Source of the DNA: Pseudopyrenochaeta lycopersici
Lineage: Eukaryota; Ascomycota; Dothideomycetes; Pleosporales; Pseudopyrenochaetaceae
Direction of reading: 5' to 3'
Assembly (NCBI GenBank): GCA_003313425.1
Contig: NHZP01000018.1
Location: 1,013,044 to 1,077,043, forward strand
Length of the DNA stretch: 64,000 nt
Position 1 is the stretch's first letter. The number at the start of each line of letters is the position of its first letter. Position numbers and translations under genes: made by a program. Under the pieces are notes generated by a model. The model did not search any database and had not been told where the DNA came from. It was given only the letters and a program-made list of their open reading frames with translations. Shown here piece by piece: positions 1 to 11,740 of this stretch.

Positions 1-2530
1 CTGGGAGGGTAGCGCGCTAATTAGAGTTTCTGTTGCGTATACTAGACACTACGCGCTGTACTGTCTCTACGGGCAGCTAGGCTAGCTAGGGTTCCCTTTG
101 GATATACTCCTTTAGGTAGTCTGCGATACTAAGGACTAGGTTTTGTAGCTAGAGTAAGCCCTAGCAATAGAACTATTCTGCATTATATTCTATATCTCTA
201 CTAGGCTTAGCAGGTTCTGATAGATTTGCGGCGGTTGCCTAACGCATCTCCTCTTAGACCGCTCTTTCAGCCTTACTAGTTAGGGTGTTGCAGGTTAGGG
301 CTCCTAGGTAGAGGATGTAGGCTGTCTCTCTAGGGCTGATATTGCCTAACAGGTCTGCGGTAGTGATAACTTAGACCTAGTTAGTATCTCGCGCGGCCTA
401 CTATTTAAATTCTCTTGTAGAGAATTAAATCTTAGGATTAGCTTCCCTTAGCTATAGGTATCCTAGGATAAGGTCGTAGCCTTTAATATTAGTAGACTAA
501 AACGGTTATAGGCCTACCTGTTTTACTGTACCTTTTAAGTCCTAGTACTAGATAGATAGATCGTATATGGCTCCTAGTAGAAGTAGTTAATTATTAACTA
601 GGCTTGCCGTAGGCTTCTAGTAGTAGTTTGCTCTAGGCAGGAAGTAAAGCTAGGTAATCTCGCTTAATATAATATTAATCTCCGCGCCTAAGTTATATAG
701 GGCTTAGAGGGGGAGCAGGAGTCTATTAGCTACCTATAGCTAGACTTTAATTGCTATCTAGAGTGCTTTCCCTTAGGTGTTAGGCCCTAGTAGTAGTTAG
801 GATAGATTAGCGACTAGGGCGTTACGTTTCCTAATTAAGGCCTAGGTTAAGTTTGTTTATTAGCTCTACTTCTTACGTTTCCCTAATTATAATTCTTCTA
901 GTAGGGTTAGGTTATGCCCTGCTTAGCTAGGTCTTAGGAGTTTTTAGGTATCTCCTAGTACTGTAGCGGGTTCTATATAGGCTTTAGACAGGGCGATCTT
1001 TAGGAGTAGTTTATCTCTAAGGGTCTATTATCTTACTTCTTACTAGTCCTCTACAGGTTAGAGAAGAAGTTTAACGCTAGGCGTTTACCCTAAGAAGGGC
1101 CTTTAGCAGTAGCTTTTTAGGTGTCCCCTAGGAAGTAATTAGCGTAAGTTACAGTTTCTGCGTTACGTAGGGCCCTTTTAAACTTAGGCTATAAGTTAAT
1201 AGTCTTAAGGACCCTAGTACGCATAATCTCCCTACGGTATTCCTCTAGAAGTCTTAACTATATAAAGGCGATCTTTAGCTTATAGTTATCCTCCCTGTCC
1301 TCTAGCTTAAAGAAGTTGTAGGTTAGAAGGGATTCCTTTTTCCTTAGCTAGAGGAGGAAAGTGTTAACGTTATTATCCCTCTGCTACTTAAAGTTAAAGA
1401 ACTAGAGGTAGTTATTATAGCAGGTAAGGATAGGATCTTAAACTAGCTTACGTTCCTCCTATTTAAGGTAAGCCTATAAGGTAATGCTCCCTTTGTTAAT
1501 GCGTTATTAGAGGAGTTCTTAGTAGACGTGATACTAGATTATCCCTAGAGCCTAATAGGTGCGGGTTACTATATCTTCTAGCACCTAGGCGTACGCGAAG
1601 GTAGTTTTAACGTCCTTTACCTATTAGTCTACCTACTGTGCTAATAGAGCTTAGGTTTCTAATCCTACTTTTAGTTTAGGTTGCACACTGTTTAGAGCCC
1701 TAATAAGCTTCCCTACCTTATTAAAGGTAGGCTAGGGGGGTTCTAGTAGCTTCCTGGCCTGTCCTACCCCTAGTGCTTATAACGCGTAATTAATTTAGTC
1801 CTTTAGCTTTTTAATCGCTTCCTCTAAGGCTCTAGTCTCTTCTACCTTAAAGAAGTTAGCTAATAGACCTTAGATAAACGTTTTATTTAAGATTCCTATT
1901 ATTACTTTTTTCCTAGTAGAAAGGAGTTAGGTTTCTGCTAGGACGTTAGCGGCACTAGATACCTCTGTTAGGGTTTCGCTGACCTAGTTAAGTCTACTGC
2001 TGTAAGTGCGTTAGTCTGGGGGTAGTCCTGACTCTTACTGTAAGGTACCCGTTGTGTTAGAGTCCCAGGGGTTTTAGTTTAGGGCGTCTAACGTGTTTAA
2101 TTATTAGGGGTCTTCTAATGTCCCTAGGTCTCTCTGGGCGTCTTTAGTACTTCCTTAGGGAGGCTCTAGGTTAGCGTTGCTCCTGGGTCTTCTGCGAGTG
2201 CCTGCTATAATACTTCCTCTTTTTTTTTCTTCTTTTGCTATTAGAATGTGGGCGTGCTGTCCCTAGGCTCTTAACAGTACTTTAGAGGAGAGTTTCTTAA
2301 CTACTACCCCTAGGGTAAGAAGGATTAGAATTGTTAAGGACTGTTAGTAGAGGTTAAGGTTAAGTAATAGGGGATAGTATTAAGACTAATCCTTAACCTC
2401 TACTCTAAGGGGGTAGCTCTTATTTATATACTAGCCCGTCTCTAGTGTAGTCCTGAGCCTTTCCGGGCTCTATCTGGTATGGGTCTGAGGGCCCTCTGCT
2501 GGGTCGTCCCCCGCTAGGTCTAGTGTGTTC
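1..2530 (-). pseudogene. RIP-degraded retroelement gag-protease remnant, cut by window edge
   Basis: Read on the minus strand, one dominant frame can be followed for about 2 kb and is interrupted almost only by TAG and TAA, the stops made by C-to-T change of Gln and Trp codons. Around 660-710 it reads NLGAEINIILSE, which resembles the active site of retroelement aspartic proteases (D-S/T-G-A-E) with the first Asp changed to Asn, itself a RIP-type change. The upstream part (2,450 down to about 900) is charged and Leu/Lys/Glu rich, as in a Gag. No RT is seen before the window edge. The superfamily (Ty3 or other) is not decided. Confidence 0.5.
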
Positions 2531-3940
2531 GTGACAATACCTAAGTTTATTATAAGTAATAGATATAAGCTGTTTATATCTAACTTCGTGTCTATATTAA
2601 TAGCTATAATAAGAATAAAAAGAAAATTATTAATAGCTTATTACTTATAAATAAATAGATAAATAGAAAGAAGAAATAGAATAATAAATCTTACCTAAAG
2701 AGTTATAGTAACCAATTATAAAATAATTAGGTTTTATTACTACTAATAGTATAACTAGCTTATAATAATAAATTATTAGAATTAACTAGAAAAATACTAT
2801 TCTTTACTAATTATAAAAGATACATTAATTTCTTTATAAAATTATATTTTAGTATAAAAGCTAAAGTAGCTATAAAAATATCTAAAGAAATAAAGAAAAG
2901 ATATAAATAATTCTAAGAAAACCTTAAAAAAGTATAATATAATAATATATTTTAGTAAAATAAGAAAAGAAAAATAGTACTTTAGCTAAGAAAGAGAGAT
3001 AAAGTATATTTACTTATAAAAAATTTGTATATTAAGTAATTAAGTAAAAGACTTAATTATACGTATTTAACTATTTTTAGTTAAAAAAATAAAATAAACT
3101 TATAAGCTATATACTTAAACTACTACTAAATATAAAAATCTACTTATACTTTTATATTACTAAATTAGAATAAGTAAACTTGGTAATACTATTATAAAAA
3201 TTATTCTAGTATAAATTAAAAAAAGAAATAAAATACAAAGTAGAAAAAAATATTAAATATCTATAAAATAGAAAAACTAATAACTTAAAAGTTAAAACTA
3301 AGATACTAATACTTAGTCAAATAAAAAAGATACTTAAACTTAGAAAATATATAAAAATAAGAAGAAGGCTTAATAAACTATTGATAAAGAATTAAGAACT
3401 ATTAGAAAACAGAAAAAACTAAGTAAAAGAATAATATACTTTAAAAATACTAAGAACTAAAAAGAACTACTGAATCTACTACTAATAAGCTATTACTAAC
3501 TAAAGCTTCTTAGTATTTGAAAGAAAAACTTTAAATATACTCTAAGTACTAAGTAATAAGCTAAACCTAAGAGTATTAGAAGTATTCTTAAGTAATAAAG
3601 CTTCTACTACTTCTTACTCTTTAATATCTTACTCTTTTATAGCTATTACTTCCTCTATATATTAATTAATTAAATCTATCTATTATTATAATTACTTTTT
3701 ATAAGCTTAAGTAACGCGTAGCTTTTCTGAAGCTTTTTTATATACTTTTATTATAACTTCTTATATACTTTTAAACTTTTTTATCTACTCTTAAAGCTTT
3801 ACTTTTTAATTAACTTATTATTTAAACTTAGACTTTATAACTTATATATTATAATATTATTCTTAATAAAGATACTAAATATATTTTCATAAATAAATAT
3901 AAACCTTATATACTTAATTATACTTTATATATATTATATA
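2531..3940 (+). pseudogene. AT-rich remnant of a Ty3/Gypsy 3' pol region
   Basis: Very AT-rich and stop-riddled. Near 2985-3060 the plus strand reads RKRDKVYLLIKNLYIK, nearly the same as the integrase C-terminal segment of the Gypsy element near 25575-25625 (KKGDKVYLLIKNLYIK). The chromodomain-like tail is too decayed to follow. No LTR could be placed. Beyond about 3430 nothing specific is recognisable. Confidence 0.45.
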
Positions 3941-5775
3941 ACGTGTTCTACTAGTCGCCGGCTAACACTAGTCGCCGGCTAACACTAGTCGCCGGCCCAC
4001 CTCATCAACACTAACGCGCTTGCCTCCACAACAACAATTATAACCACCTAATAACAGCCTATAGTAGCTTAAAAGGAGGGTCATGTCCTCTTACATCTTA
4101 GGTAATTAATTTAAGACAGATAAAAAGTGTACGCAGGGCTACAGAGCTATTTAATGTTCTCTAATTACTCCTTTAGCAGCGCCTCTAAGGCTGCTAGCCT
4201 CCTTTAATAATTAACGCATAAAAATCTAAGCTATTATCTACTAAGGAATAGAGCTTTATTTAATAGATACTAGAGCTTAATTAATAAGGCTTTCTACCTT
4301 ATATTATTAACGTACGTTAAATAGGAGACACTCTTCTTACTGCATAAGGCTAGTAGCCTCCTCTACCTCCTCTTAGTAAGAACTAGGTCTATTATTTTAT
4401 TAAGGCTTAGTTAGAGCTTTAGATAAAGTAGAACTATAAATTCTACTTATAGCGCGTAAAATATAAAGATCGTATAAAGATAAACGCCTAGTATAGCCTT
4501 ATAAAGGATATAATTAAGATATATAAGATAGCTACTAAGGATACCTATAACTTTAATAAGACTAGGTTTATAATAGGTATTACCTTAATATTAAAGGTTA
4601 TTACTAGCTCTAATACTATTAGATAAGTAACTATTATATAGCCTAGTAACTATAACTAGATAATAATAATTAAGTATATAAGCGCTGTAGGATACGTACT
4701 ACCTCCCTTTATTATCCTTAAGGGTAAGGTCTACTAGGCGTTATAGTATAGTCCTAAGCTTAAGCTGCCTAGCGACTAGAGTATTAGTATAAGTAATAAC
4801 AGATAGATAACTAATAACCTTAGCCTTACTTAGTTAAAGTATTTTAACGTTCTTATAGCTACACGTATAATTAGTTAGCTATAGTAGCTACGTAACGCTT
4901 ATATTTAATACTTACTACGTAGAGAGGAATATTATTACTCTTTATATGCCTCTTTATATATCTTATAAGCTATAGCCTTTTAATATTAGTTACTTCTTAC
5001 TTTTTAAGACAGCGTATAAATAAGTAATAAATAAGCTTACGCGCTAATAGGTGTAGTTTAATAATAAAGATACGTTTCTCTATAATATCCTTATATACGT
5101 ATAACTATTTTCTTAACTTTAAATATCTTTAAAGGCTTTTAAGTAATAGGCTTAGTCCTATTTTATCTTAAACGCGTCCTATTAACGCTAATAGTTATCT
5201 ATATACTATCTCCTCTATAAATAGAAGCTATAGCTAAGGCTGTTTAGATAATAGAAATACCTTATATTACTAATTAACTTAATTAATAGGCCTACCTTAT
5301 ATATAAGCTTCTTTAACGTTAATTAGAGAGCCCCTTAAGCAGGGCTCTTACTTAGCTTATTAAAGGCTGTTAGCTAGCTATAAACTTAGCTATAATTTTA
5401 GTAGAAGAAAATAGTAAACTTTATACTTTAAATACGCGTTTATAACGTAGAAAGGACACATAGTAATAATATATTACAGCTAGAGGGGCTCTACAGGTTA
5501 AGGTAGGTTATGCGTTAGCTGTAGCTGCTAAAATAGCTTTAAACTTAAGAGTAGAGAGTAAGGCTTCTCAGCCTTAGTAACAAGCACTACTAACCTATAG
5601 TAAATGTAGGGTTTAAGGTTATAATTGCACCTCGTGTAGATAGAGATAGAGAATGCTATTACTATATTTACTAGTAAATTTACTGCGTAGTTATCGCGTT
5701 ATCGTGTGTTAAGATCCGCCTGTTTTGATGAGGTGGGCAGGCGAGTGGTGTTGGCCGGCGAGTAGTAGAACACGT
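3941..5775 (-). mobile_element. Tc1/mariner-type DNA transposon, copy 1 (RIP-mutated)
   Basis: Imperfect terminal inverted repeats begin ACGTGTTCTACTA at both ends and continue with CGCCGGC-containing subterminal repeats (three tandem copies of an ACTAGTCGCCGGCTAAC-type unit at the left end). The element is flanked by TA on both sides (3939-3940 and 5776-5777), the target duplication of the Tc1/mariner/pogo superfamily. Its length of 1,835 bp fits a single-transposase fungal element such as Fot1/pogo types. The best coding frame is on the minus strand but is full of TAG/TAA. An inverted, 5'-truncated copy lies at 15737-17490. Assignment to pogo/Fot is inference; the TIR and TA duplication are seen directly. 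Confidence 0.72.
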
Positions 5776-5777
5776 TA

Positions 5778-7260
5778 CTTTTAAACTATAGCTTCTTTAA
5801 ATAACTTAATAAAATTATAAAGATATAAGTAACAAATAATACTAGATTTTTATATATATTTAAGTATAGTAAGATATAATATAGTAGAAAGTAGAAAATA
5901 CTTATATTATATAATAAGTACTAAAGATGATACTAAAATAAGAAAGAAATAGTATTATAATCTTACTAAGACTCTATCTTAGTAGCTTTAATAGAACCTT
6001 ATAGATATTAGGTAGATAACTAAAATTATATAACGTGCTTAGTTAATTAGTATAATTAGTAGTACTTAATATACTAAGTAACTTATATAATCTTAATATA
6101 TATAATTCTTAGTAATAAACTCTTATAGCTTATTATATTTAACTTAATATTATACTTTATAGTATAGTAATAGTAATACTAATTATTTTTAAACTTTTAG
6201 TACTCTATATAGAAGCGCCTTCTTACTATCTTAGCATACAACCTCTCTTCTATCTAGTCTCTTACTCTATCTCAGAGAACTAATCTTATAGTCTTATTAG
6301 TTATCCTTACTAATAGCTTTTAAGATCTTTATACTAAGTAAGAAGAGTAGTAGTTATAAAGATAAAGAAAAGAGGTATAGATAACTAATAAAGAGGCTAA
6401 GCCTCTACATTAACTAATAACGCTAAAGTTATATAATCTTAGAAAACCTACACTAAAGTAGACTTAGTCTTATAAGATAGAGATAAACTTAAAGAACTTA
6501 GAAGAGGCTTTATAAGAAACCTATAAGAAAATTAGATATATAGACTTATATAATATAGCTTTTATAGTATATTATAATTAACCTTTAATAATTAATAAGT
6601 ATACTACTAGTTACTCTTTCTATATTTAGCTCTCTTAATACTACTTATCTATAAAAGACTTTAAAGAACTTAAACTAGTTAATATTAATTACTTTATATT
6701 AGAACTACTTAATTAGATCTTTAATACTATACTTCTAAGCTATATTTCTATAGAGTCTTCTTTTTTCGTATTATAGATATTCTTTTCTATAGTACTAATA
6801 TTAAGCTTTTATTACTCTAAACTTTTATAGAATAGTTTTATCTAAGCTTTAGAACCTCCCTCTAATACTTTTAGATATAATTTAATATATAATAACTTTA
6901 TTAGCTTCCTTACTTTTAAGCTTTAAACCTAACTATTACTTCTCTACTAAGTTAATAAAAGGCTTTTAGTCTTACTCTATAGAAGAAGAATATAATTATA
7001 AAGTAAGATAGAGTAGAATAGCCTTTAGTAGTAATATAGCTATGATATAGTTAAATAATAAATAGTTTCCTTTTTAGTAGCGCACTTTTACTTTAATATA
7101 TAATAGATATAACTTAATTAGATTATTTAGATTTATAATATATAGTAGAGCTATAATAATAGTAATATTTAGTAAGATAATATACTATCTAACTTAGGGC
7201 TCTATGCTATTCTATTACTAAAAATAATAGTTATATCTCTTTATAACGTTATTTATTCTA
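5778..7260. other. AT-rich RIP-degraded repeat DNA
   Basis: Apart from the LTR remnant listed at 6330-6730, I recognise nothing. TpA-rich with no open frame of note on either strand. The AT-rich character stops sharply near 7260, where base composition becomes normal. Confidence 0.5.
6330..6730 (+). repeat. Degenerate LTR of the Gypsy-1 family
   Basis: Aligns by eye with the LTR at 21041-21435: shared stretches include the region corresponding to the transcript-start side (AGATATATAGACTTATATAAT at 6535 onward, against the same area near 21245) and the 3' end AATTAGATCTTTAA. Heavily converted to TpA. Boundaries are approximate. Confidence 0.5.
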
Positions 7261-7882
7261 GGCATTTATAGCAAGGTCTGTGCTAGAGTGGCTCGGCTGT
7301 CCTCCCCGCTAGCCTCATTGGAGGAGTTCGTTAGTTTGACGAGGCTGAAGTAGCGAATCCAAGGCGTCCACTGGTTTCTAGAATTAGCCGTCTCACTACC
7401 ACTCGATCTAGTGCTCGAAGCTTCACTGTGGCAAATTAGCAGGCTATATACTCATATCGGTCCCCGGCTCTCTATGAAATAGAGAAAACAATACACAACA
7501 GAAATACCCTAGTAAGAATAGATATTCCAGTGTTTGTACCACAATTTTTTCCAGCTTTAGCCGCTGGTTTTAGTAGTCCAAACACCTGCACCTACACTAT
7601 GAATCTCTGAAACTATTAGTTAAGTCTGTAGAGCGTAAAACCTATATGTATCCTAACAGCTAACCTCTCTCGCTAATCCTAATTCCAACCTCCCATTCAT
7701 CACAATAATCACGGACGCGTGCAGGGATTAACATGAAGTAAAAACCCCGCGTCACACTTTAAAATTAAGCTAGCTGGATGAACATATTAAAGTTACTGCA
7801 GCAAATAAGAGATTTTGGAAGTGGCCCACGGCAAATAATTCATTGATTTTATCGAGAGCATGTATGTCTCCATATCCAGATT
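7261..7882. other. Non-RIP flank downstream of the secreted-protein gene
   Basis: Normal base composition, sharply different from the AT-rich sequence to the left. It contains the presumed 3' untranslated region of the minus-strand gene ending at 7883. No further gene, RNA gene or repeat recognised. Confidence 0.4.
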
Positions 7883-8290
7883 TTATGCTAGCTTGATGAA
7901 CACGTTGAAGTTATCTCCGGTTTTGGGGACGTTGACGGTAGTGGTTTGCCCGGGAGTGAGGTTAACCGACGCGAGAGTGTTACCGCCGTAGGAAATTCGG
8001 TAGTTCAGGGCGGCGGTGTTAGCTGGGGAGGAGTTCCAGAATTGGAACTTGTAGTTGCCGTTCCCTTGGTTAATGGCCTGGAATTGGGCGCCTAGACCAC
8101 CCCCGGTGACCTGGGTGTCGGGCCATGAGTAGGTTCGATCGAAGTTGCTGAAACCCTGGCGAGGTTCTAGAGCGGCGGTAGCATCGAGCGACTCGGTGCG
8201 GACAGCCAGAGAGGTCTTCTCAACCGGAACGATGGCTGGGAGGGCGGCCGCAAGGGCGACGAAGCTGGCAATGATGAATGAGGAACGCAT
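7883..8290 (-). CDS. Small secreted protein, cysteine-free (135 aa), candidate effector
   Basis: A 135-residue protein with a clear N-terminal signal peptide: Met-Arg, then a hydrophobic run of Ile/Ala/Leu/Val ending near Ala-Leu-Pro at about residue 18. A short pro-like stretch ends in LEPRQG (about residues 41-46). The mature part is rich in Asn, Gly, Thr and aromatic residues with alternating hydrophobic positions, suggesting a beta-sandwich of about 90 residues; it has no cysteine. No family is recognised. It is the only intact-looking host gene outside the telomeric array, sits in an island without RIP damage, and uses ordinary codons. The ATG is the first in frame, with an A at position -3 in the mRNA sense. 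Secretion is inferred; a role in plant or insect interaction would be speculation. Confidence 0.75.
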   Translation of the reverse strand: MRSSFIIASFVALAAALPAIVPVEKTSLAVRTESLDATAALEPRQGFSNFDRTYSWPDTQVTGGGLGAQFQAINQGNGNYKFQFWNSSPANTAALNYRISYGGNTLASVNLTPGQTTTVNVPKTGDNFNVFIKLA

Positions 8291-9379
8291 GATTGATGTT
8301 CAGCAATATGGGCTTTGGTAGTATGCAAAAATATCGTAAATCAAATAGAGCTTTGTAAGCGTAGACGCAGCTTGTTCGATATGAAGATGAGGCAAGAGCG
8401 TCATCGCGTCGCCCTTTAAACCAAACTGTTCGGACGGCTCCCCGGCTAAATCATGCAACTGCCGGTAGGTAAGGTAAAATCAGAACTTGGTCGTCAATAA
8501 GTTTGGGAACCCTTTAGCATGTATCTCCGTGTGTGACGCCAATATGTGATGGACCAGGGGCGGGGACAAATGTTGTCATAGGACTAGTGAGGGTGCCTTG
8601 CAAACATGTTTCAAAACATTGTGGTTTTATGCAGACGCTGCCACCAATCAACTGGAATTAAAGCGAACAGACAGGGATGCACTGGCTTTCAAGGTTGCTA
8701 TATTGCTATACCTTGTAATGTTCATTGCAATGGTGGAAAATTGTTCTACTGTGTACAGTGTGTCCTGCAAACCGCCAGGATAACAAATTGCGCTTTGACG
8801 TTCGCCTGAAAATATAAATTCCGAAGTTATTATTATTTGGGCAGGAGGTCCCCCAGATTACTTAACGTGGTTGGTGATGCCCCACTTCAGGTACTTGTGC
8901 AATATTTTGTGATCACTCGAGTTATTGCGCTGGATATGGCAACTGCGCCGTTATGGACAGCGGGTCATGGCATAACGTCGGCGCGAAGTGCCTTGAAAAC
9001 GCTTTGACGTGTTCCACCACTCAGTGGGCAGCCCCACCAAAACTGAAGCAACTTTTTGCTCAATTACTCAACAACAGCATAATAAATTGTAAATTTAATA
9101 AGGAGATAAGCTAGTCTATCTACCCCTACACTGAGTTTGCGTATGTCCTTAAATATGATAGTTGCTGCACGTTAGCGGTGCGCGCTGGCGCACTCGCTTA
9201 GGCTAAGCTGAACTACCCGTATTAACTACCCTACTAGCCTCTACAGCAAGCACCTAGCCCTGCTTAACCTGCAGAGCTCCTCTATAGGCTATAGATGGCC
9301 TACGCTACTTCTTCTTATATTATTTACACTAAATAGCTGCACGTAGCTTTATATTCTTATCTATGAGAATAACTTTAAA
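8291..9379. other. Non-RIP upstream region of the secreted-protein gene
   Basis: Normal-composition DNA upstream of the minus-strand gene, with a TTTAAA at about 8416-8421, some 125 bp upstream of the ATG, as a possible core promoter element. Two small overlapping open frames near 8600-8810 have no supporting features. From about 9060 the sequence becomes mixed and repeat-like. Confidence 0.4.
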
Positions 9380-9604
9380 TGTTAGTTGACTCCTACCTCT
9401 CTAGATGGTTATGCATCTAGTGGTACCAATAGGAGCGGCACACGCGTACGCTTAGGGGTGAGGTAAAAGGTAGTTGTATTCCTTTACCTGGTCTCGCTCT
9501 CGTGTGAGAGAGAGACCTCTATATAGGCTGCCTAGGAGCCCCTAGGAGCCCCTAAGAGTCAGAGCGAATAGGCACAAGAATAAGCAATTCATTTCGTACG
9601 GACA
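9380..9604. repeat. Candidate solo LTR (about 225 bp)
   Basis: Starts TGTTAG and ends CGTACGGACA, with an internal TCTATATAGG TATA-like box. Flanks TTAAA and ATAAA match at four of five positions, an imperfect target duplication. Length and 3' end (CGTACGGACA) resemble the better supported solo LTR at 15434-15659 (226 bp, same last ten bases). Not RIP-mutated. Confidence 0.45.
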
Positions 9605-11340
9605 ATAAAGCGTATAGTAAGATAATAACTCTTAATAAGCCAGTAAATAGCTTAGCTACTTAAGCTCTAAGATTAATAATACAGGAGATCTTAAACTAGC
9701 TAAGCCTGTTTCTGTAAAGATCCTAAAAGCTATTAGTAAGGATAACTAATAAGACCGCAAGGTTAGTTCTTAGGGATAGAGTAAGAGACTTAATAGACAG
9801 GGGATTTAATACTAAGATAGTAACAGGGCGCTTCTATAAAAAGTACTAAGGTTTTTAAGAATAATTAGTATTAGTATTACTATACTATAAAGTATAATAT
9901 CAAGTTAAATATATTAAGCTATAGGGGTTTATTATTATAAATTATATATATAGATATTATGCGGGTTGCTTAGTATGCTTAGTGTGCTTAGTACTACTAA
10001 TTATACTAATTGACTAAGCACGTCACGTGATCTCGGTTGTCTGTCCAATGTACATGAGGTTCTATTGGAGCTGCTGGGACAGGGTCTTAGCAGGATCGTA
10101 ACAGTTTCTTAAGCTAAGATACTATACATAGCTGTTATAGCCTACAGAGACAGGCTTTATGTAGCGAAGTACTATAGGACACAGCTCGAGCATAAATAGC
10201 TAGTAGAGCGGCTTACAACCTTATAACAAAGTATTATAAATCTAAATCTTAGTATTATAGTATTACTGCGCTAAGCCTTTTTAAGGGCTAGCGCGCAACG
10301 TAAAGGACTTACTTAAAACTTACGCTAACTATATAGAGTAGAAATAATAAGTATTATTCTCTCCTATAGATAAGTTATAGTAATATAAAACTATCTCTTT
10401 ACTATTATTTATAGTATAGAGTGTTAGAACTAGTTCTATATAGTTATAGCCTAGTCCTTAGGGTTATTAGGGTTAGATAGGTATAAAGGCGTTTAATAAG
10501 GGATAATAGGGTTACATTAGTAACTAGAAGGATTGCTACCGCACGGGCAGGATCCTAAGGGGCTTTTATATTCCTCTTACCCTGCACTTAGGACTAATTA
10601 GGCTAAAGGAGGTTAGCTCCGCCTTTAATAGCTATAATCTAGCCTATTCTAGGCTAAACTAGCTAAGTATACTTTAGGTATACTAGACTTATTAGCTAGT
10701 CTACTTAGAAGTTATTAACTCCTAATATTATCCCCCCTCTTAGATAAAAATATCTTATCTTATCTTAAGGAGATAGCTATATAACTTAATTATCTCTTAT
10801 AAAGGCTAAATTAGTATAATTTAGCTAAGTATAGTATATATAAAAATAAAAGAGAGTTATAAGTAATAAAAAGGCGTAATAGCTTATACTACTAAGTAGT
10901 CTATAAGTAAACTTAAGTAAGAGAAAGTTCTAGACTTTTACTTATATATAAACTACTCTATATAGACTATAAGTATATAAAGCTTATATTCTCTCTCTTT
11001 CTTATACTCTACTCCTATTTTAAAGATTTTTTAGTAAGTCTTTCTTTAGCTAAATTAATATAGATTCTCTTATTTTACTATAGTTTAAGCTATATTAGGC
11101 TAATTTAGCTTAATAAAGCCTAAAGCACTATAAACAAAAGTAAGTTTATCTAGAATATAGCTAACCTAACTATTTAGAGCTAGTTACTAGTAGTCTATCT
11201 TACTTTTACTTATATTTAGCTTAATCTTTCTCTTTCTTACTTAATCTAGTCTATTTTAGCCTAATTTAGTATAATAGTTCCTATAGATTACTAGTATTAC
11301 TTAGAAGACTTCTCTACTACTAGAGTAGTAACTATCTTAC
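9605..11340. other. RIP-degraded repeat DNA, unresolved
   Basis: Alternates AT-rich tracts with less damaged ones. A less damaged stretch ends near 10100 in GGATCGTAACA, whose reverse complement TGTTACGATCC looks like an LTR start, so a minus-oriented LTR may end there; its other edge cannot be set. No coding frame is recognisable. Confidence 0.35.
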
Positions 11341-11740
11341 TGTTAAATATCTAATCAAGTAGTTACAATATAAAGTAACTAGTGTTAACTAGTAGCTCTT
11401 TAGAGTATTCTGTAGATAGGCAGTACTAGAGGGAGGTTAAATAGAAAAGTATAGTTTATAGTATACTTATAGATTATCTAAAGTTTATTATCATGTGCTA
11501 TAGGGGCTATATTATGCGAGTCTATATACATAATTATCTTATAGAATTTCTATAAGGCCCCCTCTAGGTTTTCTAGGTTTGTCTCTGTCCTATAGGACTA
11601 AGTCTGTCTTAGCGTAGGTTTTCTAAGATTACGTAACCTTAGCGTTATTAGTTAGTTTAGAGGCTTAGTCTCTTTATTAGTTATCTGTGCCTCCTCCCTT
11701 ATTCTTATAACTGCTACCCTTCCTACTTCTATTTATAACA
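11341..11740 (-). repeat. Gypsy-1 family 3' LTR (minus orientation)
   Basis: A 400-bp block beginning TGTTAAA and ending TATAACA; it is the reverse complement of the LTR at 21041-21435 apart from RIP changes. It carries the shared middle segment with GCTATAGGGGC and GTCCTATAGGAC. It bounds the minus-strand element running to 19837 on its 3' side. Confidence 0.7.

Noticed and set aside
8598..8809. Two overlapping short frames upstream of the secreted-protein gene
   Set aside because: 61 and 67 codons, no signal, domain or promoter evidence; likely chance.
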